DNA from: Sulfurimonas sp.
GTDB taxonomy: Bacteria > Campylobacterota > Campylobacteria > Campylobacterales > Sulfurimonadaceae
Assembly (NCBI GenBank): GCA_021648465.1
Contig: JAKISR010000018.1
Span: forward strand, 1 to 37,826
DNA length: 37,826 bases
Direction of reading: 5' to 3'
Part shown: positions 8,500 to 16,803 of the stretch, in pieces
Numbering within the stretch: position 1 is the stretch's first letter
Layout of the letters: each line of letters starts with the position of its first letter
Notes under the pieces: model-generated
The model's database searches: none
What the model was told of the DNA's origin: nothing
What the model saw: the letters and a program-made list of their open reading frames with translations, nothing else
Position numbers and translations under genes: made by a program

Positions 8500-8747
8500 G
8501 TATATTAAAACCATCTAAACATACAAATTTACACTATTCAGTGGTAAATATATCAGCAAATATAATAAAAGTTCTTAAAGAAAATGAGATAATAAAATAT
8601 TCAGATTTACTTGATACTCTAAAATTTAAAATTGGTAATGATGTGAGTGAAGTATTTTTATCAAGTTTAACTTTTTTATACATTATGAAAAAAATTGAGT
8701 ATATTGAAGAGTTAGACTCACTAAGGTTAAATAATGAAATTATGTAA
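8496..8747 (+). CDS. ABC-3C middle component (small helical protein)
   Basis: An 83-residue protein with no catalytic motif. Alternating hydrophobic and charged segments resemble a small winged-helix-like fold (for example the segment around YSDLLDTLKFKIGNDVSEVF). Its size and position, with starts and stops overlapping the effector upstream (ATGA) and the ATPase downstream (14 bp), match the middle component of ABC-3C systems, thought to bridge effector and ATPase. The sequence alone would not identify it. Confidence 0.65.
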   Translation: MSILKPSKHTNLHYSVVNISANIIKVLKENEIIKYSDLLDTLKFKIGNDVSEVFLSSLTFLYIMKKIEYIEELDSLRLNNEIM

Positions 8748-10503
8748 AATATATTCTAATGAAGCATTTCATGATGTGAAGTTTTCAGATGGGCTAAATG
8801 TAATAATCGGGAATATATCTAATCGTGATGACTCTGAAAAAGATACTCATAACTTAGGTAAATCGCTCTTACTTGAAGTAATTGATTTTTTATTGTTAAA
8901 AGGAATTAAAAATAAAGAAAAGTACTTTCTGACTAAAAATGATATTTTTTCAAATTATGTATTTTTTGCAGAAATTGAATTAAATGATGGGCAGTTTTTA
9001 ATCATAAAAAGAGCAGTAGCAAACAATACTAAAATATCATTCAAGCTAAACAAAACAAAGCTCACAAACTTTGATGTAGATATAGACAACTGGAATGAAG
9101 TAGAATTAGCTATAAAAAAAGCAAAAGACTATTTGAATGATTGTTTAGCTTTTGATGTATTACCAAGCTGGGAGTACAGAAAATCATTGACTTACTTCAT
9201 GCGACATCAAGAAGATTTTATTGATGTATTTAAGCTTAGTAAATTTCAAGGACCTCATAAAGATTGGAAGCCAATGGTTTTTGATTTACTTGGGTTTGAT
9301 GGTTCTTTGATTAAGGCAAAACTTGAACTTGAAGAAGAGTATAAAGAACTTAAAGACAAAATAACATTACTTGAAACTGAGAATAAAGTTTCTCAAAATG
9401 ATGAAGATAAAATTAGAGGTTTAATTGATATAAAAAAAGATGAACTTTTAAGTGTGTCCTCACAAGTAGATAGGTTTAATTTTAATGAGAGAGACAATAA
9501 GGAAAAAAGCGTACTCGTAGATGACATTGAAAATAGTCTTAAAATTGCTAATACTCGTCATTATGCGATAAAACACGAAATTTCAAAGATAGAACAGTCC
9601 TTGGTAGTAGGTATAGATAATATTGATATGGAAGAAATTACTTCTATTTATCAAGAAGTAGAAATGTTTTTTCCAACTGAATTGTTAGCTGAATTTGACA
9701 AAGTAATAGAGTTTAATAAGAGTATCACTCACGAAAGAAACCAATTTTTACAAGAAAATTTAAGTGCTTTACGAATTGAAAATATAGAGATAGAAACCTC
9801 ACTGACTGAGCTTGAAGAAACTAAGTCAAGTATGCTTGTAGATTTAACAGATAAAGACTCTTATGAGAAGTTTAAAAAATATCAGAAGCAACTTGCAAGG
9901 ATAGAAGCAGAAGTTATAATATTTGAGGAGAAGCTACACAATATAAGTAAAATGGCTCAAATGGATGATAAATTGAGTGGTTTTACAGATGCCATTAAAA
10001 TAAAAATTGCTGAACTAAATCAAGCAATATCTCAACAGCACCACAAAGAGATAAGAAAATTATTTAATCAGTTTACAACTAAGATTTTAAATACTCCTGC
10101 TATCTTGTCAGTAAGAACAAATAAAGAAAATAATATTGAATTTGAGGCAGAGTACCAAAGTAAAGATAGTTTAGCATCGTCAGATTTAGCAAGTGGAAAT
10201 ACCTATAAAAAGATTTTATGTGCCGCATTTGATGTATCACTTTTACAGCATTATAATGATAAATCATTTTATAGATTTACTTATCATGATGGTGTTTTAG
10301 ATTCTCTTGATATTAGAAAGAAAGAAAACTATATTGAATTTGTGAGAAGCTTGGTTAAAGAGTTTAATGTTCAATATATCATTACAACAATTGAATCAGA
10401 AGTTAATCAGTTGAAAGAAACATTTAGTATTACAGATGCTGAGATATGTCTTACTCTATCAGATGAGTCTTGTGAAAATAAATTATTTAAACAATGTTTT
10501 TAG
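8734..10503 (+). CDS. ABC-3C SMC-like ATPase (DUF2326-type)
   Basis: A 589-residue ABC/SMC-class ATPase, probably the sensor-switch of the ABC-3C system. The N-terminal lobe has the P-loop in the form HNLGKSLL (Gly42-Lys43-Ser44), typical of this branch. Residues about 195-420 are a long coiled coil rich in Glu, Lys and Leu. The C-terminal lobe begins around SDLASGNTYKKI and carries conserved acidic and aromatic patches such as YHDGVLDS, as in DUF2326 proteins. The start ATG lies inside the previous gene, with AAGG at 8723-8726. Binding of foreign DNA or replication structures is inferred from the family. Confidence 0.8.
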   Translation: MKLCKIYSNEAFHDVKFSDGLNVIIGNISNRDDSEKDTHNLGKSLLLEVIDFLLLKGIKNKEKYFLTKNDIFSNYVFFAEIELNDGQFLIIKRAVANNTKISFKLNKTKLTNFDVDIDNWNEVELAIKKAKDYLNDCLAFDVLPSWEYRKSLTYFMRHQEDFIDVFKLSKFQGPHKDWKPMVFDLLGFDGSLIKAKLELEEEYKELKDKITLLETENKVSQNDEDKIRGLIDIKKDELLSVSSQVDRFNFNERDNKEKSVLVDDIENSLKIANTRHYAIKHEISKIEQSLVVGIDNIDMEEITSIYQEVEMFFPTELLAEFDKVIEFNKSITHERNQFLQENLSALRIENIEIETSLTELEETKSSMLVDLTDKDSYEKFKKYQKQLARIEAEVIIFEEKLHNISKMAQMDDKLSGFTDAIKIKIAELNQAISQQHHKEIRKLFNQFTTKILNTPAILSVRTNKENNIEFEAEYQSKDSLASSDLASGNTYKKILCAAFDVSLLQHYNDKSFYRFTYHDGVLDSLDIRKKENYIEFVRSLVKEFNVQYIITTIESEVNQLKETFSITDAEICLTLSDESCENKLFKQCF

Positions 10504-10519
10504 GTATTAGAAGTAGATA

Positions 10520-11578
10520 ATGGATTTATTTAAACAAGAAATTGCTGATGATAAGTTACACCCTAACTATATAAGCTTATTGGAACATACTCCAAAAGAA
10601 GATAGAGAAATTTTAAATGAGTGGATTGAAGGGTTTCCTGATAGAGATAATAAGTTTGTTAAAGAGTTTCAATCAACTTTTAATTCAAGTTTTTGGGAAA
10701 TTTATTTATATAAACTATTCAAGGACTTAGGATTTGAATTTAATTGGGATTACTCAAGACCTGATTTTTTTTTAAAACATAATGATATTGAATTTATTGT
10801 TGAAGCTACAATTTCAAGTAATGCTAAAAATGAAAAACCTGAATGGGAAAAAGAAGATTTATTAAAGCGTTATGATGGTTACTTAGAAAGTATGAATGAA
10901 AAAAATATTTATTCAATAATTCGATTAGCCAATTCTTTTATAAGTAAGTTTAGAAAATATAAAGAGTACAAAACTCTTGCTCATGTAAAAAATAAACCTT
11001 TTATTCTTGCTATGGCACCTATGGAACAACCCTTACACTATCATCAATATGATAGACCTATAATGGCTTTATTATATGATTTTTATTTAGATGAAGAAGA
11101 GTATATGAAAAATCCTGAAAATCATCCTAATGGATTAGTTGATAAAAGATTATACTCAGTAGAAAAGGACAATGGAAGTGAAATAGAGCTTGGTATGTTT
11201 ATTGATGATAGGGCAACAGAGATAAGTGCTGTATTGTTTAATCCAGTAGCAACATTTGCAAAAGTTCAAAATATGAGAAAAGACAAAATGGGTCTGTTCG
11301 CTCATCACTGGGTTACAAAAGACAAGCAACAAGTTCAAACTACTGATGTGCAAGAATTAATAGAAGATGGTCTATTTATATTTCATAATCCTTATGCTAA
11401 ATACCCATTGGATAGAAATATATTTAAACGAGATAGGGTGTGTCAAGTTTTCATGGAAAAAGATACACTAATAATAGAACAAGATTTTGGCGAAAAACAT
11501 TTATATGGTCGTATGACAGTTGGAATAAATATAGTTGATAAAATAGAAGATGGAGAAAAAGATAATGGCAATCTTTAA
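10520..11578 (+). CDS. PD-(D/E)XK nuclease-like protein of restriction loci
   Basis: A 352-residue protein. Residues 55-100 show a restriction-endonuclease-like core: Glu60 in SFWEIYLYK, the PD of SRPDFFL (Asp82) and Glu95-Ala-Thr97 in IVEATISS. The usual lysine is replaced by Thr97, so activity is uncertain. The remaining 250 residues are unassigned. Homologues are, to my knowledge, often found beside type I systems and ABC-3C genes and carry uninformative names. It lies 16 bases after the ABC-3C ATPase and overlaps the start of the next gene. It may be a fourth component or an independent nuclease. Confidence 0.65.
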   Translation: MDLFKQEIADDKLHPNYISLLEHTPKEDREILNEWIEGFPDRDNKFVKEFQSTFNSSFWEIYLYKLFKDLGFEFNWDYSRPDFFLKHNDIEFIVEATISSNAKNEKPEWEKEDLLKRYDGYLESMNEKNIYSIIRLANSFISKFRKYKEYKTLAHVKNKPFILAMAPMEQPLHYHQYDRPIMALLYDFYLDEEEYMKNPENHPNGLVDKRLYSVEKDNGSEIELGMFIDDRATEISAVLFNPVATFAKVQNMRKDKMGLFAHHWVTKDKQQVQTTDVQELIEDGLFIFHNPYAKYPLDRNIFKRDRVCQVFMEKDTLIIEQDFGEKHLYGRMTVGINIVDKIEDGEKDNGNL

Positions 11579-12563
11579 ATTTAATAATGATAATTTTGAA
11601 AAAGTAGAGCAGACACAATTTTCAAGTGAAGGTATCTTAGAAAGACAACATATTCAAAATGCTTTGAAAAAACAGATAGAAGTTATAGCTTCTGATATAT
11701 TGATAATATCAGAAGAGTTCTCTGAGTGGAGTGACAGCAAAAGAAGAATAGATTTACTTGGTGTTGATAGGCTTGGAAATATAGTTGTAATAGAACTCAA
11801 AAGAACTGAAACTGGTGAGCATATGGATTTACAAGCTATAAGGTATGCTTCAATGGTTTCCACTTTAACATTTATCAGAGCTATTGAGATATTTAGTAAG
11901 TATCTTCTAACAATTGCAAGTGAATTAAATGCCGAAGATGAACTATCAAGTTTTGTTGGCGACAACATAGAAAACTTTGCGTCTGATGTGAGAATAATTT
12001 TAGTGTCAAGTGATTTTTCAAAAGAACTTACAACTTCTGTTATGTGGCTTAATGAAAGAGATTTAGATATACGATGTTATAGACTTATTCCACATAAATT
12101 AAATGATGAAATTTTAATTGATGTTCAACAGATTATCCCACTTCCAGAGGCAGAAAGTTATCAAGTAAAAGTTAGAGAACAAAAAGAAGAGAGAAGAGAA
12201 GCACGAAAAGGAGCGAGAGATAATACAAAGTATAGCTTCAATGGAGAAAGCAGTCTTGGTAAGAGAGGTATTGTTAGAGCAATATGGTTAAAGTATATAG
12301 CAGATAATCCAACTGCATCGTATGAAAAACTTACACAAGATTTCCCAAGTGATATAAGGGGTCGTTTGTTTGTTGAACTTGAACAAGCACTTGAACAGCA
12401 AAAAAGAGACGGAAACGGCTTGTCAAGATATTTCATTGAAGATGATGAAATGCTTCATATTGGAGATAAAAAATATACTATTTCTAATCAGTGGGGCAAA
12501 GGCAATATTGAAAAATTTTTAGAGTATGCGAGTAAATTAGGTTATAAAATTGAAGAGGCTTAA
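11565..12563 (+). CDS. NucS-like / DUF91-type PD-(D/E)XK endonuclease domain protein
   Basis: A 332-residue protein. Residues 55-100 contain KRRIDLLGVD (Asp63) and IVVIELKRTE (Glu77-Leu-Lys79), the active-site pattern of NucS-like nucleases. The segment TETGEHMDLQAIRYA is characteristic of a group found in restriction loci. A basic, Arg/Glu-rich linker (about 195-215) precedes a C-terminal domain that could bind nucleic acid. I chose the ATG at 11565, spaced nine bases from GGAG at 11552-11555, over the in-frame ATG at 11550. It overlaps the previous gene by 14 bp. The substrate is unknown. Confidence 0.75.
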   Translation: MAIFKFNNDNFEKVEQTQFSSEGILERQHIQNALKKQIEVIASDILIISEEFSEWSDSKRRIDLLGVDRLGNIVVIELKRTETGEHMDLQAIRYASMVSTLTFIRAIEIFSKYLLTIASELNAEDELSSFVGDNIENFASDVRIILVSSDFSKELTTSVMWLNERDLDIRCYRLIPHKLNDEILIDVQQIIPLPEAESYQVKVREQKEERREARKGARDNTKYSFNGESSLGKRGIVRAIWLKYIADNPTASYEKLTQDFPSDIRGRLFVELEQALEQQKRDGNGLSRYFIEDDEMLHIGDKKYTISNQWGKGNIEKFLEYASKLGYKIEEA

Positions 12564-12977
12564 ATGAATCAGTATGTGAATGAATGGCAAGAACTTAAAA
12601 TTTTATTTTCAATAAAAAAAGAAAAAAGAATTGACAATGGAAACAGTACAGACTGGGGTAATTTAAATCAAATTATATTAGGAACAGCCCTTGTAGCAGG
12701 TTGTAAACTTTTAGAACAAGCAGATTTGAAATATTCAGATGCCAACTCTACTTTATTATTTAAAATGAGAAATGCTTTTATTCATAACGATAATGATATA
12801 TCTTTATATAATGGAGTAAGAGAGGCAAATAGTGGTGCGGAGGCTTTAGTAGATAATTTTATTCATCAACATGGAAATAAATATTTTGAAAAAGACAGTA
12901 ATAAGAAAATCATATTTAATGAAAAAATTATACATTTTATTACGATGACATTAATAGAAAATTATTCAGAAATCTAA
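12564..12977 (+). CDS. HEPN-like small protein
   Basis: A 137-residue, mostly helical protein that starts directly after the previous stop. The segment KMRNAFIHND contains Arg69-Asn70-x3-His74, the Rx4H signature of HEPN-fold RNases with a polar residue after the Arg. HEPN proteins in defence loci usually cut RNA to arrest growth or act as dimeric adaptors. There is no nucleotidyltransferase or other toxin-antitoxin partner next to it. It sits between a nuclease-like gene and hsdM, suggesting a defence role (inference). The rest of the protein is not recognisable. Confidence 0.55.
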   Translation: MNQYVNEWQELKILFSIKKEKRIDNGNSTDWGNLNQIILGTALVAGCKLLEQADLKYSDANSTLLFKMRNAFIHNDNDISLYNGVREANSGAEALVDNFIHQHGNKYFEKDSNKKIIFNEKIIHFITMTLIENYSEI

Positions 12978-12986
12978 GGAAAAATA

Positions 12987-14459
12987 ATGTTTGTAAGAAG
13001 TGAAGTAAAAAGTAAAATTGATAGTATTTGGAATAAATTTTGGAGTGGTGGAATAGCTAATCCTTTAAATGCCATTGAACAAATTACAGCACTAATATTT
13101 TTAAAAATGTTAAGTGAAAAAGATAATCAAAAAATCTCTCAATCTTCTTTTACGGGAGAAGATTATGTATCTATTTTTGAAGATAACAAAGCTGCTAAAT
13201 GGGATAACTTCAAAGAGTTAGATAGTGAGAGTATGCTTGAAACTGTTAGAGATGTAGCATTTCCTTTTATCAAAACTTATAACGAAGGTAGTGAGTTCAA
13301 CAAATCACTTAAAGATTTAGCATTTATCATTACGAAACCCTCTCTATTAAGCGAGACGGTTGAAGCACTTGAAGAGGTATTCAATCTACTTGAAGTAGAT
13401 GATAATGGTTTTATGGACAGTTTAGGGGATATGTATGAGTATCTTTTAAGTGAGATAAGTTCAAGTGGTAAGAACGGACAGTTTAGAACACCAAGACATA
13501 TAATTAAAATGATTACAGAGCTTGTAAATCCACAAATTGGCGAAAGAGTTTTTGACCCGAGTTTAGGAACAGCAGGATTTTTAGTAAGTGCTTATACTCA
13601 TATGCTTCAACCATACACAGATGAAGATGGAAAGTTAGGAGCTAATTTAACTGATAGTGATTTATGGGATAAACTTTCTAACGATACTTTTTTTGGTAAT
13701 GACAGCGATATAAGTATGATAAGAATATCTATGATGAATATGATGCTTCATGATATAGAAAATCCACATATAAAACAAACTGATACACTCTCAAAACGAT
13801 ATACTGAAAAAGATAAGTATCAAGTTGTATTAGCAAACCCCCCGTTTAAGGGGAGTATTGATAAAGAAGATAAAAGTGAAGATTTTAGTATCAGTTCTAC
13901 TAAGACCGAACTTCTTTTTGTTGATTTGATTTCAAGGGTTTTAGATATTGGTGGTCGTTGTGGTGTGATTATTCCTGATGGTGTTCTCTTTGGTAGTTCT
14001 AAAGCTCATAAGACACTTAGAAAACACTTGTTAGAGAACAATGAACTCAAAGCCGTTATATCTATGCCAAGTGGAGTATTTAAGCCTTATGCGGGAGTAT
14101 CAACAGCAGTCTTAGTTTTTGTAAAAGGTGGCTCAACTGAAAAAGTTTGGTTCTATGATATGGAAGCTGATGGATATAGTTTAGACGACAAACGAAATCA
14201 GATAGAACAAAATGATATACCAAATATTATTGAGCAATATAATAATAAAGATAGTGACGACTATAAGGCTACTAAGAAACATTTTTTTATTGATGTATCT
14301 GATATAGTGGAAAATGATTATGACCTATCTATTAACCGTTATAAAGAGATTGAGTATGAAGAAATTGAATATCCACCTACTGCTGAGATTTTAGGAAATA
14401 TTGAAACTCTCACAAATAGCATTAACAGTGATATTAAAGAATTAAAAAGTATGCTCTGA
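12987..14459 (+). CDS. hsdM: Type I DNA methyltransferase subunit (HsdM)
   Basis: A 490-residue N6-adenine methyltransferase that protects host DNA and, with HsdS, directs HsdR. After an HsdM N-terminal helical domain (about 1-140), motif I FDPSLGTAGF (189-198) binds S-adenosylmethionine and motif IV NPPF (284-287) is catalytic. The length is standard. It is preceded by AAGGA nine bases after the HEPN-like gene stop. It is the last gene of the operon, separated from hsdS by six genes. The 3' end overlaps the convergent ParA-like gene by 18 bp. Confidence 0.93.
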   Translation: MFVRSEVKSKIDSIWNKFWSGGIANPLNAIEQITALIFLKMLSEKDNQKISQSSFTGEDYVSIFEDNKAAKWDNFKELDSESMLETVRDVAFPFIKTYNEGSEFNKSLKDLAFIITKPSLLSETVEALEEVFNLLEVDDNGFMDSLGDMYEYLLSEISSSGKNGQFRTPRHIIKMITELVNPQIGERVFDPSLGTAGFLVSAYTHMLQPYTDEDGKLGANLTDSDLWDKLSNDTFFGNDSDISMIRISMMNMMLHDIENPHIKQTDTLSKRYTEKDKYQVVLANPPFKGSIDKEDKSEDFSISSTKTELLFVDLISRVLDIGGRCGVIIPDGVLFGSSKAHKTLRKHLLENNELKAVISMPSGVFKPYAGVSTAVLVFVKGGSTEKVWFYDMEADGYSLDDKRNQIEQNDIPNIIEQYNNKDSDDYKATKKHFFIDVSDIVENDYDLSINRYKEIEYEEIEYPPTAEILGNIETLTNSINSDIKELKSML

Positions 14460-15395
14460 TATTTCTCGTTGGCTATATAAAACATCCACTAAAAAGCCAA
14501 TATAAGCCATATCTTTGAGAAGCTTTTTTTCCTTTTCTATATAATTACCATTAATAAGGTTACTTAAACTTATATGGTTTTGAACACCTTTGTTTCTCAT
14601 GAAAAATTTGTTTAAATCATCTTCAAGGTCATTTGTAAGATATTCATAGTGTCTATTTACATATTCAGAATAATTGTTTCTAAACACCACCATGTCTTTA
14701 TCTTGTCTATAAATTTCTTCATTTTCATAATCAACTCTACTTATGATATTTTGTGCAATATTTATGAAGAATTTATATTCAAATTCTTGTGCTTTTGTAC
14801 GAAACTCACTTAAATTATTCAATTCTTCACTGATGAAATTTTGGTTATACATTTTATCAAGGAAATATTCGCCATATTCTAAATTTGATTGTATGCTGTA
14901 AGAATTTCTTAGATAAGTTAAATAAATATTACTTTCATTATATTGCTCAAATACATTCCCAAAACTAATTCCCTCTTCATTGAATTTTTCTTTCATATGG
15001 CTCGTATAGTTAAAGTCTCTATCTTGGTCAGTTCTATCCAATCTATTTAATATAAGTAATGTGGGAATTTTACGAGATGAAGCATATTCTATATATTTTA
15101 AAGTTTGTATCGTTGCCGTCATACTCTCATAACCATATTCAAATGGAATTATTATTAGTTTAGCATTATGAATAAACTTTTTAGTGTAGCGTGTTTCAAT
15201 ATTTGCACCAATATCAAATATCCCTCTTTTTACACTTGCAGTAATTTTATTAACTTGGGGAAAGAGAAGTTTATGTTCCTCATCAAGCATAAAATTATTT
15301 TTATCTACAAATATTGGCAGATTAAATAATCTACCCAAATTATACGTTAGCAAAGTACAACCCGTACCGTGCTTTTTATTCATAACTAAAATCAT
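14442..15395 (-). CDS. ParA/MinD-like protein with degenerate P-loop
   Basis: A 317-residue protein resembling ParA/SIMIBI ATPases in its first 160 residues: an N-terminal strand followed by KKHGTGCT (7-14), then GIFDIGA and a LILNRLDRTD segment resembling the nucleotide-base motif. The essential P-loop lysine is Cys13, while the signature Lys8 remains, so ATP hydrolysis is doubtful. The C-terminal half is helical and unassigned. It is transcribed against the defence operon. It might act in partition, in element maintenance or as a regulatory relic. Confidence 0.6.
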   Translation of the reverse strand: MILVMNKKHGTGCTLLTYNLGRLFNLPIFVDKNNFMLDEEHKLLFPQVNKITASVKRGIFDIGANIETRYTKKFIHNAKLIIIPFEYGYESMTATIQTLKYIEYASSRKIPTLLILNRLDRTDQDRDFNYTSHMKEKFNEEGISFGNVFEQYNESNIYLTYLRNSYSIQSNLEYGEYFLDKMYNQNFISEELNNLSEFRTKAQEFEYKFFINIAQNIISRVDYENEEIYRQDKDMVVFRNNYSEYVNRHYEYLTNDLEDDLNKFFMRNKGVQNHISLSNLINGNYIEKEKKLLKDMAYIGFLVDVLYSQREISEHTF

Positions 15396-15474
15396 AATAT
15401 TAAAAATACCTTAAAAATATTGTTCTATACGCTCTATTGAGTATTTTACAGTGTTTTTTATTAATTAAACCCCA

Positions 15475-15515
15475 TATTATAGGCATATGAGGGCTTAGAA
15501 GTCCTAAAAATATTT
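15475..15515 (+). promoter_or_regulatory. Candidate promoter and operator-like hairpin of the core module
   Basis: TATTAT at about 15475-15480 is a -10 candidate after an A/T-rich stretch. A short inverted repeat follows, AGGGC and GTCCT separated by TTAGAA, about 40 bases before the AlpA-like gene. It may be an operator or an early transcript hairpin. The divergent ParA-like gene starts at 15395, so the 15396-15551 interval probably serves both directions. Confidence 0.35.
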
Positions 15516-15551
15516 ATGTTTTAATTACACCATCAAACAAAGGAAGCAAAA

Positions 15552-15797
15552 ATGAAAACAATAAACATCGAAGAAACTATTTTACAAGACCTTCAAAACA
15601 GATACAAAAAGTCTGTATTAAATAAGAAGGAGTTAGCACACGAGCTTGGAATGTCAGTTGGTGCCATTTCAAACTATATTTGTAAAGGCTATGGATGCCC
15701 AAGGTTTATTAAGGCAGGTCCTGCAAAAAATGCACCAGTTTTATTTCCACTAATAGAAGTTGCTAACTATCTATCAGAAGTGATGGAAGTAGCTTAG
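15552..15797 (+). CDS. AlpA/HTH_17-like DNA-binding protein
   Basis: An 81-residue protein. Residues about 22-48 (KKELAHELGMSVGAISNYI) form a helix-turn-helix, and the later LFPLIEVANYL is the usual ending of MerR-like HTH_17/AlpA domains. Such proteins act as excisionases or as activators of integrase or early genes in mobile elements. It is the first gene of the replication half, downstream of a candidate promoter and with an AAGGA ribosome site, so it probably controls excision or this operon. Confidence 0.7.
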   Translation: MKTINIEETILQDLQNRYKKSVLNKKELAHELGMSVGAISNYICKGYGCPRFIKAGPAKNAPVLFPLIEVANYLSEVMEVA

Positions 15798-15805
15798 ACC
15801 TACTT

Positions 15806-15830
15806 TTAAGAGCATATCGGGTGCTTTTAA
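15806..15830 (+). promoter_or_regulatory. Intercistronic hairpin 1
   Basis: TTAAGAGCA and TGCTTTTAA form a 9-bp stem (one G-U) around a 7-base loop, between the AlpA-like gene and the next small gene. The position matches the hairpins of the three following gaps but the sequence differs. It lacks a long T-tract beyond the stem, so full termination is uncertain. Confidence 0.5.
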
Positions 15831-15863
15831 TCGTGGTTCTAAACTCAACAAATAATAAAGGAT

Positions 15864-16145
15864 ATGCAAATGCAAAAAAATAGAATTATCAAAGTCGTTA
15901 CAAGCGAAATTGAAATTATTACTCGCCACTACACTTATGAAGTAGTAGTTGATGAAAACATTTCAGATGAGTTCATTGAAAAGATGGATGGACTATGCGG
16001 TTATAGAGAGATGTATGAAGAGTTAAATAAACACAACTCTAAATTAATCTCTAAAACAGATGGTAAGCAGTATCCGTCTGATGATAATTTTTCATCTTAT
16101 GTGGATGAAGTAAAAGTTCTAAATCAACTTGCATGGAGCCTTTAA
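15864..16145 (+). CDS. Small protein of unknown function
   Basis: A 93-residue protein in the core module, with an AAAGGA ribosome site. The N-terminal part has alternating beta-like segments (residues 8-29) and the rest is acidic with aromatic residues. It has no signal peptide, membrane segment or known motif. A second possible start three residues downstream is in frame. It lies between intercistronic hairpins in an operon of similar small genes. Confidence 0.7.
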   Translation: MQMQKNRIIKVVTSEIEIITRHYTYEVVVDENISDEFIEKMDGLCGYREMYEELNKHNSKLISKTDGKQYPSDDNFSSYVDEVKVLNQLAWSL

Positions 16146-16174
16146 AAAAAAGGTTCTTTTGTCATTACAATTTT

Positions 16175-16218
16175 CTTTGAGCCTTTTTTGGATGGTTCAA
16201 TCGAGATTGCAATCTAAA
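16175..16218 (+). repeat. Intercistronic two-hairpin element, copy A
   Basis: CTTTGAGCC and GGTTCAA form the first stem around a T-rich loop; the perfect palindrome AGATTGCAATCT at 16204-16215 follows. The same arrangement recurs at 16734-16773 and 17220-17266. The 124-base gap 16146-16269 has no other recognisable content besides the AAAGGA site of the next gene. Confidence 0.65.
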
Positions 16219-16269
16219 TAAATGTCGCTCTTTAGGGAGTTAGCCAATTAAAAATAAAGGACAATATAA

Positions 16270-16716
16270 ATGAATGAATTATCAAGAAAAACAAAATATC
16301 AAAGTAACCAAGAGTCAGTAATGCAGAGTAGTAAAAATTTCTACTCTTTCAAGGGATTTTCAATAGATGTATTAAATTACAACAAAAACTATTTTGAGAG
16401 TTCAAAACAGCTCTTAGAAGCCTACACACTTGTATTTGCTGATTATTTTGAGAAATCAATAATAAATGCAATCTCTTTTATAGATTTTTTAAAAGATAGT
16501 GTTGAGAACAACTATATGTTGTGTGACATTATCAGAGAGTGTGATTTCAGCATCAAAGATGAGCATATACTTTTTCAAGATACTGATAGCACTGATATGG
16601 ACTTAATAAATATGGGGCAATTTATTTTTAGAAACTGCAAAATTAATGTTTGCGGCTCTTATATGTTTATAGAGGATTTAACAACAAATATAAAATATTT
16701 TTACTATGGAGATTAA
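16270..16716 (+). CDS. Small protein of unknown function
   Basis: A 148-residue protein, acidic and rich in Asn, Phe and Tyr, with no membrane segment or known motif. The start is supported by AAAGGA about eight bases upstream. Residues 95-148 look beta-rich. It is flanked by copies of the two-hairpin element, which suggests control together with its neighbours. Nothing in the sequence gives a function. Confidence 0.65.
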   Translation: MNELSRKTKYQSNQESVMQSSKNFYSFKGFSIDVLNYNKNYFESSKQLLEAYTLVFADYFEKSIINAISFIDFLKDSVENNYMLCDIIRECDFSIKDEHILFQDTDSTDMDLINMGQFIFRNCKINVCGSYMFIEDLTTNIKYFYYGD

Positions 16717-16733
16717 GCTTAAACCTCAATCTG

Positions 16734-16773
16734 CTTTGAGCCTTTATATAAAGGTTCTGAGGAGCTTGACTCC
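16734..16773 (+). repeat. Intercistronic two-hairpin element, copy B
   Basis: GAGCCTTT (16738-16745), loop ATAT and AAAGGTTC (16750-16757) form an 8-bp stem with one G-U. Four bases later, GGAG, CTTGA and CTCC (16761-16773) form a second, short hairpin. The first hairpin is nearly identical to that at 17224-17243. Confidence 0.7.
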
Positions 16774-16803
16774 AAAAATAAAATAATGCATAAAGGATAA
16801 AAA

